DNA from: Polytrichum commune
Taxonomy: Eukaryota; Streptophyta; Polytrichopsida; Polytrichales; Polytrichaceae
Length of the DNA stretch: 64,000 nucleotides
NCBI GenBank assembly: GCA_950295325.1
Contig: OX485807.1
Span: 51,984,440-52,048,439 of the forward strand
Reading direction: 5' to 3'
The notes under the pieces were generated by a model that was not told where the DNA came from, did not search any database, and worked only from the letters and a program-made list of their open reading frames with translations. The position numbers and the translations under genes were made by a program. Positions within the stretch are counted from its first letter, which is position 1, and each line of letters opens with the position of its first letter. This document shows positions 13,337 through 24,789 of the stretch, piece by piece.

Positions 13337-13636
13337 CTACACCAAGTCTTGGTTGGTACGGACAAATAAAAGGTCGTTCACTATTGTTGGCTTCAGCCCG
13401 GAGCGCTTCTTGGTTAGTGTATTCCCTGCATCCAAGAAGTTTGACTCTGATTTGGAGTTGGATGCAGGGCTGCACAAAACCGAACGCGCCACACGCGACA
13501 TGATGGGGAATGTGGGGGCTCCTTTCAGCTTCCACCACAAGAGAATACTGAATTTAGCAGTGGTATCCCAATTCATTGGCAATGCTAAGCTCACTGCTGC
13601 AATGATCTCATGATCACCCATGCCCACCCATGCCAC
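13337..13636 (-). pseudogene. hAT transposase C-terminal dimerisation domain fragment
   Basis: A 99-codon open stretch carries the hATC dimerisation domain. The conserved hydrophobic/Trp patch 'LLWWKLKG' comes first, then 'PTFPIMSRVAR', the Ser-rich 'SNSKSESNF' that corresponds to the family's SxxSE core, and 'LTKKRSGLKP' before the end of the protein. The N-terminal zinc finger and catalytic region of a normal transposase (600-800 residues) are absent. The upstream codons (GWAWVGM) are translated minisatellite. The same domain at 40671-41081 keeps its frame with a few substitutions. No activity is expected. The opposite strand is also open but has no family support. Confidence 0.85.
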
Positions 13637-13985
13637 CCATTATAATATCGAACCCATGCCCACCCATGAACAATAATATCGCAGCCATGCCCACCCATGC
13701 CATCCATTATAATATCGAACCCATGCCCACCCATGAACAATAATATCGCAGCCATGCCCACCCATGCCCACCCATGCCACCCATTATAATATCGAACCCA
13801 TGCCCACCCATGAACAATAATATCGCAACCATGCCCACCCATGCCCACCCATGAACAATAATATTACAGCCATGCCCACCCATGCCCACCCATGAACAAT
13901 AATATTGCAGCCATGCCCACCCATGAATAATAATATCGCACCCATGCCCACCCAAAACCGATGGGCATGGGTGGGCATGGGTATG
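13612..13985. repeat. CCCATGCCCA minisatellite, proximal block
   Basis: About seven units of 'ccatgcccacccatgaaca' joined to 'ataatatcgca' spacers, with unit boundaries at slightly different phases. Located between the transposase fragment and the right TIR. Confidence 0.85.
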
Positions 13986-14479
13986 GGCACCCAATGTAGG
14001 GCTCTGCTAGGGAGGCATGGGAGTTGTGCCCATCCATTATGAGTGATGCTAGTTCTCATTAGAAATTCCATACATTTTACCAATGTGAACTAGGAAGTGA
14101 TTAAGCCACTTATTGAATAGAGCTCCTATCATCCAAACAATTTTTTGCATGGCCATACAAACCCCTCCTTGCACCTAATTATGAAATTCCACCTAAATGA
14201 CCTACCCTTAAATATATATAAAAAAGGGAATGCTAGAACTTGATGCATTTATGCAAGACAAGGTAGACAACCATTCTCTCTCGTTGGCTATCACAGTTTG
14301 CACGTTCCATATCCCTCTTAGTCAAAATGCAGCCACCACCATCCCACCCTACTTGGGGCCTGGACTCATCACAATTCCCAAATGTGAGTGTACATGTATT
14401 TGTGCCCATAGTACATATCCTATAAGTTATTATATAAAGATACAACTATCTGTGGGCATAAACCCTTCGCCCTACCTTG

Positions 14480-15376
14480 CTCCAAATTCTACACCACTCT
14501 AAGTGTCAAGTTGGGGTTCCTGATTTTGAAACACTTTATCCACCCCAATCTAGGAATGCCCTTTCTAAAAGGGGGTGTCATAGTCATGGGTGATCTCAAC
14601 CACCTTCAAACAATATTGAGTCAAATCAATCGAAGGGCCTAGTCTCTACATTTTGAGAATCCAATTTACACTTTCACTCTCCTCTTAAACAAAAATCACC
14701 CCTGACTTGCCATGTTTCCTACCTATAGTATTCCTAGTAACATGCTCCCGCAAAGACTTGGTGGGTATTCCATAAATTTGTGGCACTATTTTTGTAAGAG
14801 CCCCATCATCAACTGCAAGAAGGTTGTTGACTAATTTCCATTTTTTCTAGGTATTTTAGCCAAGCGTTCGGAGCATATACCATCCATATTGCCCTTCTCA
14901 ACACCCTTTCGAATGTCCTCCGCACCCAGAAGCGTGTTTTGTGAACGTGTGTTGTGAAGTGGGGTGAAGTCATTAGAATGGGCACCTAGTGCACTAATGT
15001 GATATGCTCTAGCCTTAGTTGCATTAGGCCCAGGGGGTAGCCCATCATTATGACGAGATTGGGTCCCGCTAGGACTTCCCACTACCCAGGCCCTTAAACC
15101 ACCAAGATGCTGACTTGTAGCAACCAACATCTTGGGGGACACCACGGCACCCTCCTTGATCCCACGCATCTCATTGATAGTTGCCACCATCCTCAACACG
15201 TTCAAATTGAGGGTCGGTTCAAGGAGTTGTGCAAAGTCAACAAACACAATCTCCACTACATGATAAAAAATCAGAGTCCCTTCCCCCTCCCCCCCCCCCC
15301 CAATGCTCATTGCAACACTCAATAATCTCAAAGCATTATTAGAATTTCTATGCTTCAATGTCATAGCCTTAATCAT
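14480..15376 (-). pseudogene. Transposase-like relic with psq/CENP-B type helix-turn-helix
   Basis: A 181-codon frame (15376 down to 14831) runs into a second frame through an indel near 14850. After the shift the sequence reads '..DDGALTKIVPQIYGIP' then 'TKSLREHV' and 'GRKHGKSGV'. This is the arrangement of a psq-type helix-turn-helix with its basic Gly-Arg-Lys linker. It continues to a 'SVNWILKM' block typical of the region after it in pogo/Tigger and related transposases. At least three in-frame stops follow. No DDE catalytic triad is visible. The N-terminal 181 residues are not recognised. Assignment to the pogo/Tigger lineage is inference. Confidence 0.45.
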
Positions 15377-15399
15377 GAACTATAAACTTAGCCACAAAT

Positions 15400-16790
15400 T
15401 TTGCAATTGAGTTAATAACTTGAAGTGTATATTGTTAAAAACATAAGTTGACCTAGTCATGCAAACCCTAACCATCTATATAGCATGTGATTGAGGGCAC
15501 AATTCTTACATATGTGCAACTTAATAATGCAATAAGCAATTAAGGACTTGTAGGTTATATGTATATGCCGAACAATGGTTCTCAATTGTACATGTGGCAA
15601 TTTTTTCCCAATCGAAGATGTTAGTGTTCTATAATGCTTTTACAACTAATTTAACCTTTGTTGACAAAAAGATGAGATATATTGTAAATGGTTATAGCAT
15701 TGCGCAATGCCAAACAATAAGTGATAATATTTAGTGTAGAGGATCGATATCACTTTTCTTGTATCACTAATGCTTTAAAATTTTATTTTTTACATTTTAG
15801 AAAATTTTGGCCTATATATCATGCAAGAACTTTCATGTAAGTATGTGTACTTCCCATATCCACATGGAGTATGGATAATGGACACCAAATTATACTAGGA
15901 CATTAAAAGGATAGATGGTAGATCTACATAGGTTAGATTTGCAATATAAAGGGTGTATAGATATTAGATCTATAAAGGTTAGGGATGCAATAAGTGATTA
16001 AGTGCTTGACTCTAATATGATTAAGTATTCATATTTTTTATGTACCCTAAAATCTTGTTGTGATTATGCAACACACATTTAAAAATGCAACATGAAGAAT
16101 GTGAGGCACCTGATGAGATTAAAACATGAAAAAATTATTCAATATAAGTACGTGGTTAACTTGGAAAACATGGCGAAACACAAGCATTATGTATAAGTAG
16201 TGATGATAGATAACGATGAGAAGCAATATTAAGAATTCAGATGAAAAATAAGAATTTTGTATAAGAAATGATGATAGAAATTGCATGAAATAAATCGCTG
16301 AAACGTCTATGCATAAAATGCATACAAAATTTGGGCCATCAGATCTCAGGTGAATGGCAGTGGAGAGGTCAATGAATAATGAGACGAAGAGATTATAATA
16401 AATGATCATGCTGAAAATCCATCGCAGTCGTCCAAATCCATAGTGCAACCATAAAAACCTTTATTCAAGCAGTAATCGCCCTTTGATAAGCCGCTCTCAA
16501 CCCTAATGTTGCCTTTATCTACCACTTAATCAACAACATCAACCTAAACCATAATCAACCAATGTGACCCTAACAACACCCTAAACCGGTGGCATCAACC
16601 AACAAACATCAACAAACATCAACACACTACCCGAGCTCCCTCAACTTGAAATCAAAAGACTTCACATACAAAGTCAACCCCTTTATGTAAGGTAGCCACC
16701 CCCACCCCTTCCCCCGTGATCCTCATGGCCTGCCCAACACTGACAAGCCAACTTAAACCCATCTTGAGCTGACTTGAGATAAAGTAGACC
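15400..16790. other. Intergenic, no gene recognised
   Basis: AT-rich, with no convincing frame. A CAACATCAACC-like low-complexity stretch lies at about 16490-16640. The 109-codon minus-strand frame at 16119-16448 is AT-driven, hydrophobic and without family features. Confidence 0.5.
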
Positions 16791-16795
16791 CCGTG

Positions 16796-17063
16796 CTCGG
16801 GGGGTTCATTGGCGAAAATCGTAGAACAACGTGCAATGAAAAATAGGGTCTAATATATTCATTGTAGATAAATTTTGAAAAAAATTTACATATAATATAA
16901 GGGTTTTAAAATAATGAAAAAGGATTACATGTAAAATACCATCACACCTTTATTTTGAAAAATACCATACCTTATAATCTTTTCTGCAAGGTAAATAGCC
17001 CCCCAATAAATAGGTCCCAAACGCATGTGTATGCAAAATATAAGAGGGAGTGAACCCCCCGAG
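16796..17063. mobile_element. hAT-like MITE, deletion derivative
   Basis: The left terminus is CTCGGGGGGTTCATTGGCG and the right terminus GGAGTGAACCCCCCGAG. The flanking 8-mers are accccgtg (16788-16795) and agcccgtg (17064-17071), an 8-bp duplication with one mismatch. The first about 130 bp and the last about 110 bp match the 630-bp element at 7754-8383 and the middle is missing. This is the usual route from a longer element to a MITE. Confidence 0.75.
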
Positions 17064-17074
17064 AGCCCGTGTCT

Positions 17075-18290
17075 TCTTATATGGAGATAGTGGAGGCCCG
17101 GTATTGGGTGGTGCCATTAATGGTAACTAAACATGTCACTTCATGAGCTTGGGTATGCCTTTTCCATGGGGATTGGTTCAAGGTAGGAGAGTGTTGGCAG
17201 TTGGGAGGCGGGTGTAGGTGTGGGGTGTGGGTTTAGGGTGGGGTAACATGATTAGCATCCTCTACCTTATGTCCTTGCTCAAACTTCCACCATAAATCTC
17301 CCGAACGCAACCTCAATGACATTTGCAACTCCAAACTCTCAATCCAAAGAAAAATTGCAACGAATTTTGATTGACCTTAACCCTAAATCTTTACAGAAAC
17401 CCTCAACAATCCATCATACAAAAAAGAGGGGAAACCTATGTGAAATCACAATTCCATCCTGATACGTACCACATACTTGGTGATATCCTCCGATACCCAA
17501 CTTACAATACATACCCAACTTTGTCTTATAATCTTTGTATTCTCCATCATCTCCCAAGTATATTTGTTTAATAGTTTTCTACTATCATCATATTTCCATC
17601 ATTTAATACGCTTCCTTTAAACACACTTTTTGTGACATATATAATATATTACATGGAGGGTTATTTAACCTCTTGTCTTTATAAGTAATGGAATTTTTAT
17701 ATATTTCTTGAATAAAGTGGACACCGTGCTCTCACATGGTTTATGAGATTTACACTTAGCAACCCCCCCCCCCATGAGGAGGTGGCATTCATGGTGCATT
17801 GTGGCCTTGGAGGGCTTGCTTGGGAGATATTATAAAACATGTGCAACAAAAGATAGGTCCCCACTTAATCTTTGGACCTAAAAATACATATATTTTTGGA
17901 ATAATTAGGGTCCAGTGAATTCATAAAGTATACCAAAATTGTTTTTGTTAATTTTGTGGATTATTTTGAGAATATGCATATTTCTTAACCCCCTTGAAAT
18001 ATCCATTTGCCAACTGTGGTGCATGTGACCAAGCTACATAGAGTGGCACATGTCACGTTGCTTGAAGAATTGATTACTCAGTGGCAAACTTTTAAAGTAT
18101 GCAAAATTGAAAGAGCATGATTCGTTGAGTTTAATTAAATTTGTGCAAATAGTGATTGAGACACCTTTGAGTGGTGTGATGTTGTGGCACTACACTGAAA
18201 AGGGTATGCAAAACCTAAATCAAACATTTTTCTTCAATGGTTTATCAATGTAAAACTCATAGAATTTCATTCTAAGATGAAGATATTTAA
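17075..18290. other. Intergenic, no gene recognised
   Basis: AT-rich sequence. A C run with an adjacent 'gaggaggtggcattcatgg' at about 17764-17795 resembles the ends of the TIR elements in this window, but no partner terminus was found. Confidence 0.45.
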
Positions 18291-18291
18291 G

Positions 18292-18642
18292 CTACACTGT
18301 TGAAAAATTGAGCACTTTATAATCATTGACAATTTTAGGTTCACATACCTTATAAGATTGCATCTGTTGAATATGCTTAAGTACTTCACTGTGCACAACT
18401 TTATTATTGCTGTTGAAAAAACCGACCTCATATGGAAGCATGAATGAAATGCCTTGGATTATTTCCCCGCAAGCTACTCCCACCTTTCGTTGGTGGACTC
18501 TACATGATACAAAGAGAAATTGGGATCCCTTGGGAATGTTACAACCCACAATAGTGTTTAAAGTTGCCACATGGCGGAATGCCATATGATGAGGGAGAAG
18601 GTAAGTTGGTTGGTTGACAAGGGCCCAATGGTCTTTTGTCAA
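18292..18642 (-). pseudogene. Probable cytochrome P450 fragment
   Basis: A 116-codon open stretch holds 'RHVATLNTIVGCNIPKGSQ'. This matches the P450 segment after the K-helix (the 'hV..dT.V.GY.IPKGs' region of plant CYP71/CYP79-type enzymes). A second block, 'NNKVVHSEVLKHI', resembles the part shortly before the heme-binding loop. The Tyr expected after Gly is Cys, and the ExxR helix and Cys-heme loop are not found on either side. Length is about a quarter of a full P450. I read it as a gene fragment left by duplication or TE capture. The alternative is chance resemblance. Confidence 0.4.
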
Positions 18643-18649
18643 GAAACTT

Positions 18650-20940
18650 CGGAGGCCCGATAGTTAAAGTGGGATCTATTGAGAATTCCTAAGTGTGGTG
18701 TAGTTGTGTCCACTTTCCCTTTTGATTGATTGGGGGTGCCTACTATGTCGCATTCCCAAGTGCAAACTATTGGTGTTTGAGGTGGGGCCGGGGTGAACCT
18801 AGAAGTCGCCAAACTTGCATAGAGACTTTGCATTATTTAGGCCCTTTGGTCCCATGCAATCGACAAGGGGTCCTCTTTCCAAGTATAAAGATGTGAACAC
18901 GTATGACCATTTTTATACATATATCATGAATTGTTGTGGGAAAGCATGTGGGGGCTTAGAATTTGTGGCATTCATGTTAGAAGGTCTCATTGTAAAAAAC
19001 ATGCCTTCTTTGAGTTTGCGGTTGATTCAATCCAACTTGATTGCATTAGACTAATTTGGGTCTCTAATTACATGTGAGATCAAATTAATTGAATTTTTTT
19101 TTTGTGAAGATTCCAAAGTTTTCAAGTCCTCAACTTTCATGGGTTGTCATGTGGAGGATTTAGTACTATTTTGAACCACTCAATAGTGTAGGAGTCATAA
19201 CATGCTACTCAAATGTCTTTTTGACTCGCAAAAATATCATAGGCTTGGTTTTGTTTTGATTTTCATAGTGTGCTTGACACATGAGGAGTTCACTTAGCCT
19301 TATGTTTGGTATACAAATGTGGGGTATTTTCTGGAGGGCTACGATTTGAAAAATTATGAGAATTTAAGTGGCATGATTTTATAATGAATTGGTTTTTCAA
19401 GCATTTCCTAGCACTCTACCAATGCTTATATATATATATATATATGATATTTTTGGACCCATCTTTTTCAAAGAAAATCTAACAAATGCATCAAATGAGA
19501 AAGGGAAACTCAAAGAAACACAAGTAGCCCTAAACCTCAGAAGCTCTAAACCCTCTAGCCTCACTACAAAACAACTTGGTCTCCAATGAAACAAAATGCA
19601 TTAATATGCAAGAGAATTTCCACACTACAAGGTTCAAAATACCTTTTCACTCATGTCATCCAAGGTACATCCATGTTTTGAAATAAATGTAACAACTTTC
19701 ATTTAATTATGCTAAATGTGTTGTAGGTAAAACTGATTATTTTTTTGTCCACATGCGATAGTAGGAAAATTGTAAATATAATTTAGCGACTGTGGAGAAT
19801 GCTATATTATGTATAAGTATTATTTGGAATTTTATTGACACTATGTTACTTCTACTCCAAGTATATTAATTATCTTTAAGGATTAAACTACACCTTATGT
19901 TTTAACTCACGTAGTTTGCTAATTTCCTCCCAGTTTACATCTTGGGGCATGATAATTTGGTTGGAACATGTTGGACCAAAACCATTTTTTAGTTTCCAAT
20001 CAAAATATTATCGCACCACAAGATATTGCCACATCATTTCAAGGACACGTGTCATGAGTTCTAATGTTGCTTGGCATGATTACTACATGAATGGAAGTTT
20101 GTTGACTTGTGAAGATTCTCTTCATTGGTTGACTTAGAGTGAACTATATTTTGAACTTTAAAATCTCATTGCACTAGTGTATTGAGACTGAAATGTAAAC
20201 AAAGATCAATATTAAGCAAGACCACATGCTCTAGTGCCTCAAGTCCATGTTAATAATCAAAATTAAATATGGTGTAATAAGGTTATGTTGCAATTTAAAT
20301 AAGCCTATATTGTTACACCCAAGTCCTTTGTTGGGATGACACTCAATCTCATATAATAATTACACCAATGTGTGTAATTAGCAAACCCCGCACAAATATA
20401 TCAACATTCCACTAATTTGAATACTTGTTACCATAGTACTAACAAAATATTGCGGTTTCTATATGGATACTTCCCCTCTGCCAGTGGATGTGTTGGATGC
20501 ACCTCTTTATATTTATCCAAGAGTGTCCTTAGATCCTCACATGCTTCAGAAACATGAGGGAGGGTTGGTAACAATTTATAAGTGTGGCTTCCAATTCCTC
20601 CAAAACAAGAGGGACACTTGCAATGTTGTGAGGTATCACATGCAACATTTGCTCATTAATATTTAGAGTGTCTTTGAATTGTTCTTGCATAGGTTTCACA
20701 TGCCTTTCAATCTATTTTTAATAATCCTTGGGTATCTCTTTATATTATCAAACACAATAGTGAAGACCAATTTCACATGTGGATGGTAATATAGAAATGA
20801 CTTCTTGGTGTTTGATGCAATGAACCACAACCGATATTTGATTTCATTGGCCAAACATATTTACTCCAAGTCTTTTTGTTGAGATGATTAGATGCAAACA
20901 AATTATAAACAAGGAGAAGACAACCACATTCATCTATGTT
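18650..20940. other. Intergenic, no gene recognised
   Basis: No supported gene. It holds a short (TA)n microsatellite at about 19427-19446. Open frames of 60-80 codons lack any family feature. Confidence 0.5.
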
Positions 20941-20944
20941 TGAG

Positions 20945-21531
20945 CAGGGGTGGAGCCATAATTTTGACCCAGGGGTGATAACCAATGTGTATTTTATTTT
21001 CAAATTTCAGTAGGTGGTTGAATTTGATTATTTATTGAGAGATGTGGACTCATCGAGCCGACATTCCCATAATTTATTTTGATAATGTTGTTGATATCCA
21101 AAGCTTTGGCAATGGTCTTTCAATATAGATGATAATCAAATTGACCTACCAATCATCACCAATAGACATCACCAATACTAAGCAGATGCTCGACTTTCCT
21201 TCAATGCACTCGTAGAAAACATTACGAAAAAGAATCTCTATTGTTTTCCCATTGCAGTTCTTTTGACTAGACTGCTCTACAGTTGTTGAATGACTGTAGA
21301 TTTTTTTTGGTTTTACCAATTGAAATTTTAGGAATTTGGGGGCTTGTAATGTACAATTAGAAAGGTCTTGCAAACACCTTTCCAACGGTGTATTACATGT
21401 CCCGACATTTTTTGCATTGCAGTTGCAAAACAAAAAATAAACTATGTAGTCGTTTTGGCATAGTTTTCTATTATTGATGTCAGAGGGGGGGTGAGCCTCC
21501 CCCAGCCCCCCCCCCCTTGGCTCCGCCCCTC
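20945..21531. mobile_element. hAT element, non-autonomous
   Basis: The left terminus is CAGGGGTGGAGCCA and the right is the inverted TTGGCTCCGCCCCTC. The 8-bp duplication TGTTTGAG flanks both ends exactly (20937-20944 and 21532-21539). CAGGGG.GGAGCCA is a familiar plant hAT (Ac-like) terminus. The 587-bp interior shows no transposase domain. The long minus-strand frame across it is non-coding by content. Confidence 0.85.
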
Positions 21532-21559
21532 TGTTTGAGATCACAAGATCATAAAAGGG

Positions 21560-23010
21560 ATGATATGCATCTTAATTGCCCTTGTCCCACATAATGAAAT
21601 GTAGATTGTTGAAGATTATTGCTTTCCACTTTGATTAGTCTTGTGTGGTTATGCATGTTGTCCCATGTGTCCGTCAATATCACACATGAGAACGTATTAA
21701 CAATATTGGTTGAATCATTGTCCAAAATTCAAATAAACCTCCTTGATGTTGATTCATGTGCTTCCATTGTGTACTTTCAATGTCTTGACTATGGTGTTCT
21801 TCAAGGTAGTTTTCTCCAATGACATTACATTGCATAATCTTATCTTAGTTGAAACTCAATATACAATGTTATCCACATTCAAAATTTAGGTTAGATTATC
21901 GCTTAAAGCATGTCCTAATATAACCTCTTAAGAAAATCAAAAGTACATGTTAATTTTCAGGCTTGCATTTTAGATCAAGTAGAATCCAAAAGCTCACATT
22001 TAAGATTAAAATATGAATATAAAGCATAAGTCTTGTACGAGGTAATATCTAGGCCCCACATTTGATTTCACTGATATCTATTTTGTTAATCTTAACATGA
22101 AATTCTACTACAAAATTTCAAGAGTATCAAATTGTTTTGCAATCTTTTGATTTTGATGGATATCTCTAGATTAATTGGTAAGAATAAAATACAATTACAT
22201 ACTCATACACTACAACAAATTTGTTATAAGGAAGAGAATACATAAAATATACATACCAGTATGACTTGAAATCAATGAAATCGTTAGTAAACATGTAATC
22301 TACAAATGTATTATGGTAAATCGTGTGATATAATTGATAATATATTAATAAAGATTACCCTTAACTAGTCTTACTATTTATATGAAGTGGGCCAAATCAA
22401 ATCATATATGTTACAAAATCATTTTGAAACATTTGGTATCCTTTATAGCAATAGATTGTTGGTGGTTGTATTATAAGTTCAATTTTTTTTTTAAAAATTG
22501 TACATTTTATAAATCTCTAAGAAATGAACATAAAGACATAGTATATGTGGCATTCTATATTCCACAACAAGTTGCCAATCTCCTTGATATATCACATATA
22601 GCATAAGTAAAATCCTTTAAACAAATGCCAACCAATCCCTATATAATCGATGTATGACAACCGTTGATTTATTTTCAATGAAAGTCAAGCTCTAATTAGT
22701 CAGAATGGAGATATTGTATGTATGCATCAAAAAATATATCCAACTTCAAACTTATCTTCATTAAAAATGATCAGAAAAGACAATCATGCCAATGTTGAAG
22801 GAATAAGAGTCATGTTCTTCATCACCTCACATAGCTTATTGGTTGCCTTCTTTTCAAACAACATTCTTAATATCTCCTCTTAATACTTGTTTTCCCCGTG
22901 GATACACAACTGTCTTGAGCTGAAAATTCACCTCAAAATAACCATGATCGTTGCAACTATGTTATCACCATCAAGGTTTATACATCTCATAGTACCAAAA
23001 GTAATGTGTT
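21560..23010. other. Intergenic, no gene recognised
   Basis: AT-rich, stop-dense on both strands, with no repeat or RNA gene identified. Confidence 0.5.
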
Positions 23011-23014
23011 CCAA

Positions 23015-23640
23015 TCAATGATTGCATTTCAAGGCTACAACCATCTTAAGATCTAGAATACTTCTACTCAAACGTGAAGTCCAAGGATTTGAGACATTCA
23101 ACAATTTCAATGACTCAGATCGGAGATTATCAATCTGATCATCGTCATCTTGTGCATACCAATGTTCAAGGTGTAAGTGGTTGAGCCCAGTAATGGGGTA
23201 TCGATATCCTTGCAAGCCCGGAATCAACACTTTCACCACAACCTCTTGCAAAGGGTAGTTGAAAGTGAAGAGTGTGGATCCATGCTCCTTATTACATTGA
23301 TCACCAAGCCCATTTGAATCTCTAAAAACAATTTCTATGGTCGAAGCTGTGCGGTGAAGGAACTCGCCCAGATGATCAACTAATGGAGCATCATTGCACA
23401 TGAGATAGCTATTTCAAGAGCTTGATACAATCCACCTTATATATTGAAATCATATCCTCAAAGTACCATACTGTGCAGTAGAATCTATCCTCAGAGGAAT
23501 ATAGCTCAACTATCTTGACAGTTGAACCTGGTGCAGCAACCAATCTACATACAACCTTGAGCTTTTGTGGTTATAATTCACTATATTACACTATTTCTTT
23601 AAGAGTGCACTTATAAAATTTTGGGACTCTGCGATTGAAT
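23015..23640 (-). pseudogene. Coding relic, unknown function
   Basis: The last 128 codons (23401 down to 23015) form an open frame with normal-looking protein composition (for example 'GEFLHRTASTIEIVFRDSN', 'DDDDQIDNLRSESLKLL'). Just upstream another frame continues the protein-like text ('VCRLVAAPGSTVKIVELY'), so one frameshift separates them near 23400. The same strand carries more relic sequence up to about 24270. I cannot assign a family. The repeated Leu pattern near the end could be a leucine-rich repeat remnant. It is flanked by the inverted repeat at 23657-24013, which carries part of the same kind of sequence. Confidence 0.35.
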
Positions 23641-23656
23641 TGCACATGATTACAAA

Positions 23657-24013
23657 TGTAGAGTTCAAGTTAACCTTGAGAAGTACCCATACGATGTTAG
23701 AAAAGACTTCATCCAGAAACTTAGATTGGCCGACATAGCCTCCCTACCTATCAGGCATATTATTATATGCACTAAAGCCTATTGCCATCATCAAATTGCA
23801 CATGGCCTGGCCGTTGTGGGAGTCTCCATGACAAATGAGATGCGTGGCCATCAGGGAGCTCATCTTTATCACTCAGACATTCTTCATCTTGTTCATCCCA
23901 TAGAACAATATGCCTTATAGGTAGGGAGGCCATGTAGGCCAATCTAACTTTCTGGATGACGTCCTTTCTAACATCGCATGGATACTTCTCAAGGAAAACT
24001 TCAACAAGCTACA
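23657..24013. repeat. Inverted repeat made of a duplicated coding fragment
   Basis: Arms of about 107 bp (23657-23762 and 23906-24013, roughly 85-90% alike) are separated by about 140 bp. Both arms encode the same peptide outward from opposite strands: 'LEKYP.DVRKD.IQK.RLA' followed by 'ASLPIRHI'. The conserved reading suggests that a piece of an exon was copied in inverted orientation, not that this is a transposon TIR. No TSD was found. Confidence 0.65.
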
Positions 24014-24789
24014 TGTGTCAACAAAGTGAGTGCAATAATGGCGGAGTCCCAAAACCGTGCGTTCCAGACGAAAGTTTGCTCTTGGGAAATCGTTGAAATA
24101 AATTCTTCCATCTTGTGCTGCAGTGTTGCCAATTCAGCCCCTTTCAACAGGGAGATCTCTCTGGGATAGTCCTAAACATGCCTGCCCTAGCAGGTCGTAG
24201 ACGCTTCTCAGGACAATTGACAAGTCATGGTTCTACATTTCTTTCAGATACTCAGGTTTACAAAAAAAGTATCTAATGGAGAGTGAACTACGGTCCAATT
24301 TCAAATGAAAAAGGCCCCTTCGCGCTTGAAAGAATAAACCAAAAGATAGACTCGCAAACTCGCGTGCACTTGGTAGATATCAGTCCGAGGAACATGTTCT
24401 GGCTATGTCCGTATGCTTCAAGTGGCCATGGCAAGAAACCCTTTTGGAAATGACGAATGATTGAGGTAGGCATCACTGTGCTTGTAGTCGGAGTTTCTTG
24501 CCAATGATCAGATTGAGCATATGCACAAGAATTAAAGAATTGCAAATCCACCTTCACTCGATGGCACAAGAGGAATACAGAACTCAAAAGTCTGTCAGGC
24601 GTAAGAGACCCACCAAAAGAAACAAACTCGGAGTAGGCGAGCGATTCATGTGCAAACAACGAAAACATCTCGTGTCCTCTGCTCCGCTCCGCTCAATTCT
24701 GGAGTCCCACAACATGGTCTAACGTACCTCCAACATTCCGAAAGCCGATCCACATGCCAGCCCAGCAGTTTGCAAGACATCAGTCGTTT

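Larger units (their letters stand above)
13114..14006 (-). mobile_element. hAT element with transposase remnant, copy 1
   Basis: The element is bounded by CAGAGCCCAACATT and the inverted AATGTAGGGCTCTG. It has a perfect 8-bp target duplication CTAGGGAG at 13106-13113 and 14007-14014. It retains only the 3' end of a hAT transposase gene (minus strand, 13337-13636). Both sides are filled by a minisatellite built on CCCATGCCCA. A second copy with its own TSD lies at 40655-41295 in the opposite orientation, so the family moved after it had lost most of the transposase. Confidence 0.9.

Noticed and set aside
13353-13613. Plus-strand 86-codon frame in the hAT element as a captured host gene
   Set aside because: It is open in both copies and looks protein-like. 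However, the opposite strand encodes the hAT dimerisation domain, which explains the sequence and its conservation.
13591-14083. Minus-strand frames rich in GWAWVGM/YYCSWVGM
   Set aside because: Direct translations of the CCCATGCCCA minisatellite in overlapping frames.
14831-15376. 181-codon frame as an independent intact gene
   Set aside because: It runs through an indel into a helix-turn-helix relic that continues the same protein and is full of stops.
24288-24668. 126-codon minus-strand frame as a real gene
   Set aside because: Protein-like but without a recognisable family, and surrounded by decayed repeats. Evidence is too thin to call.
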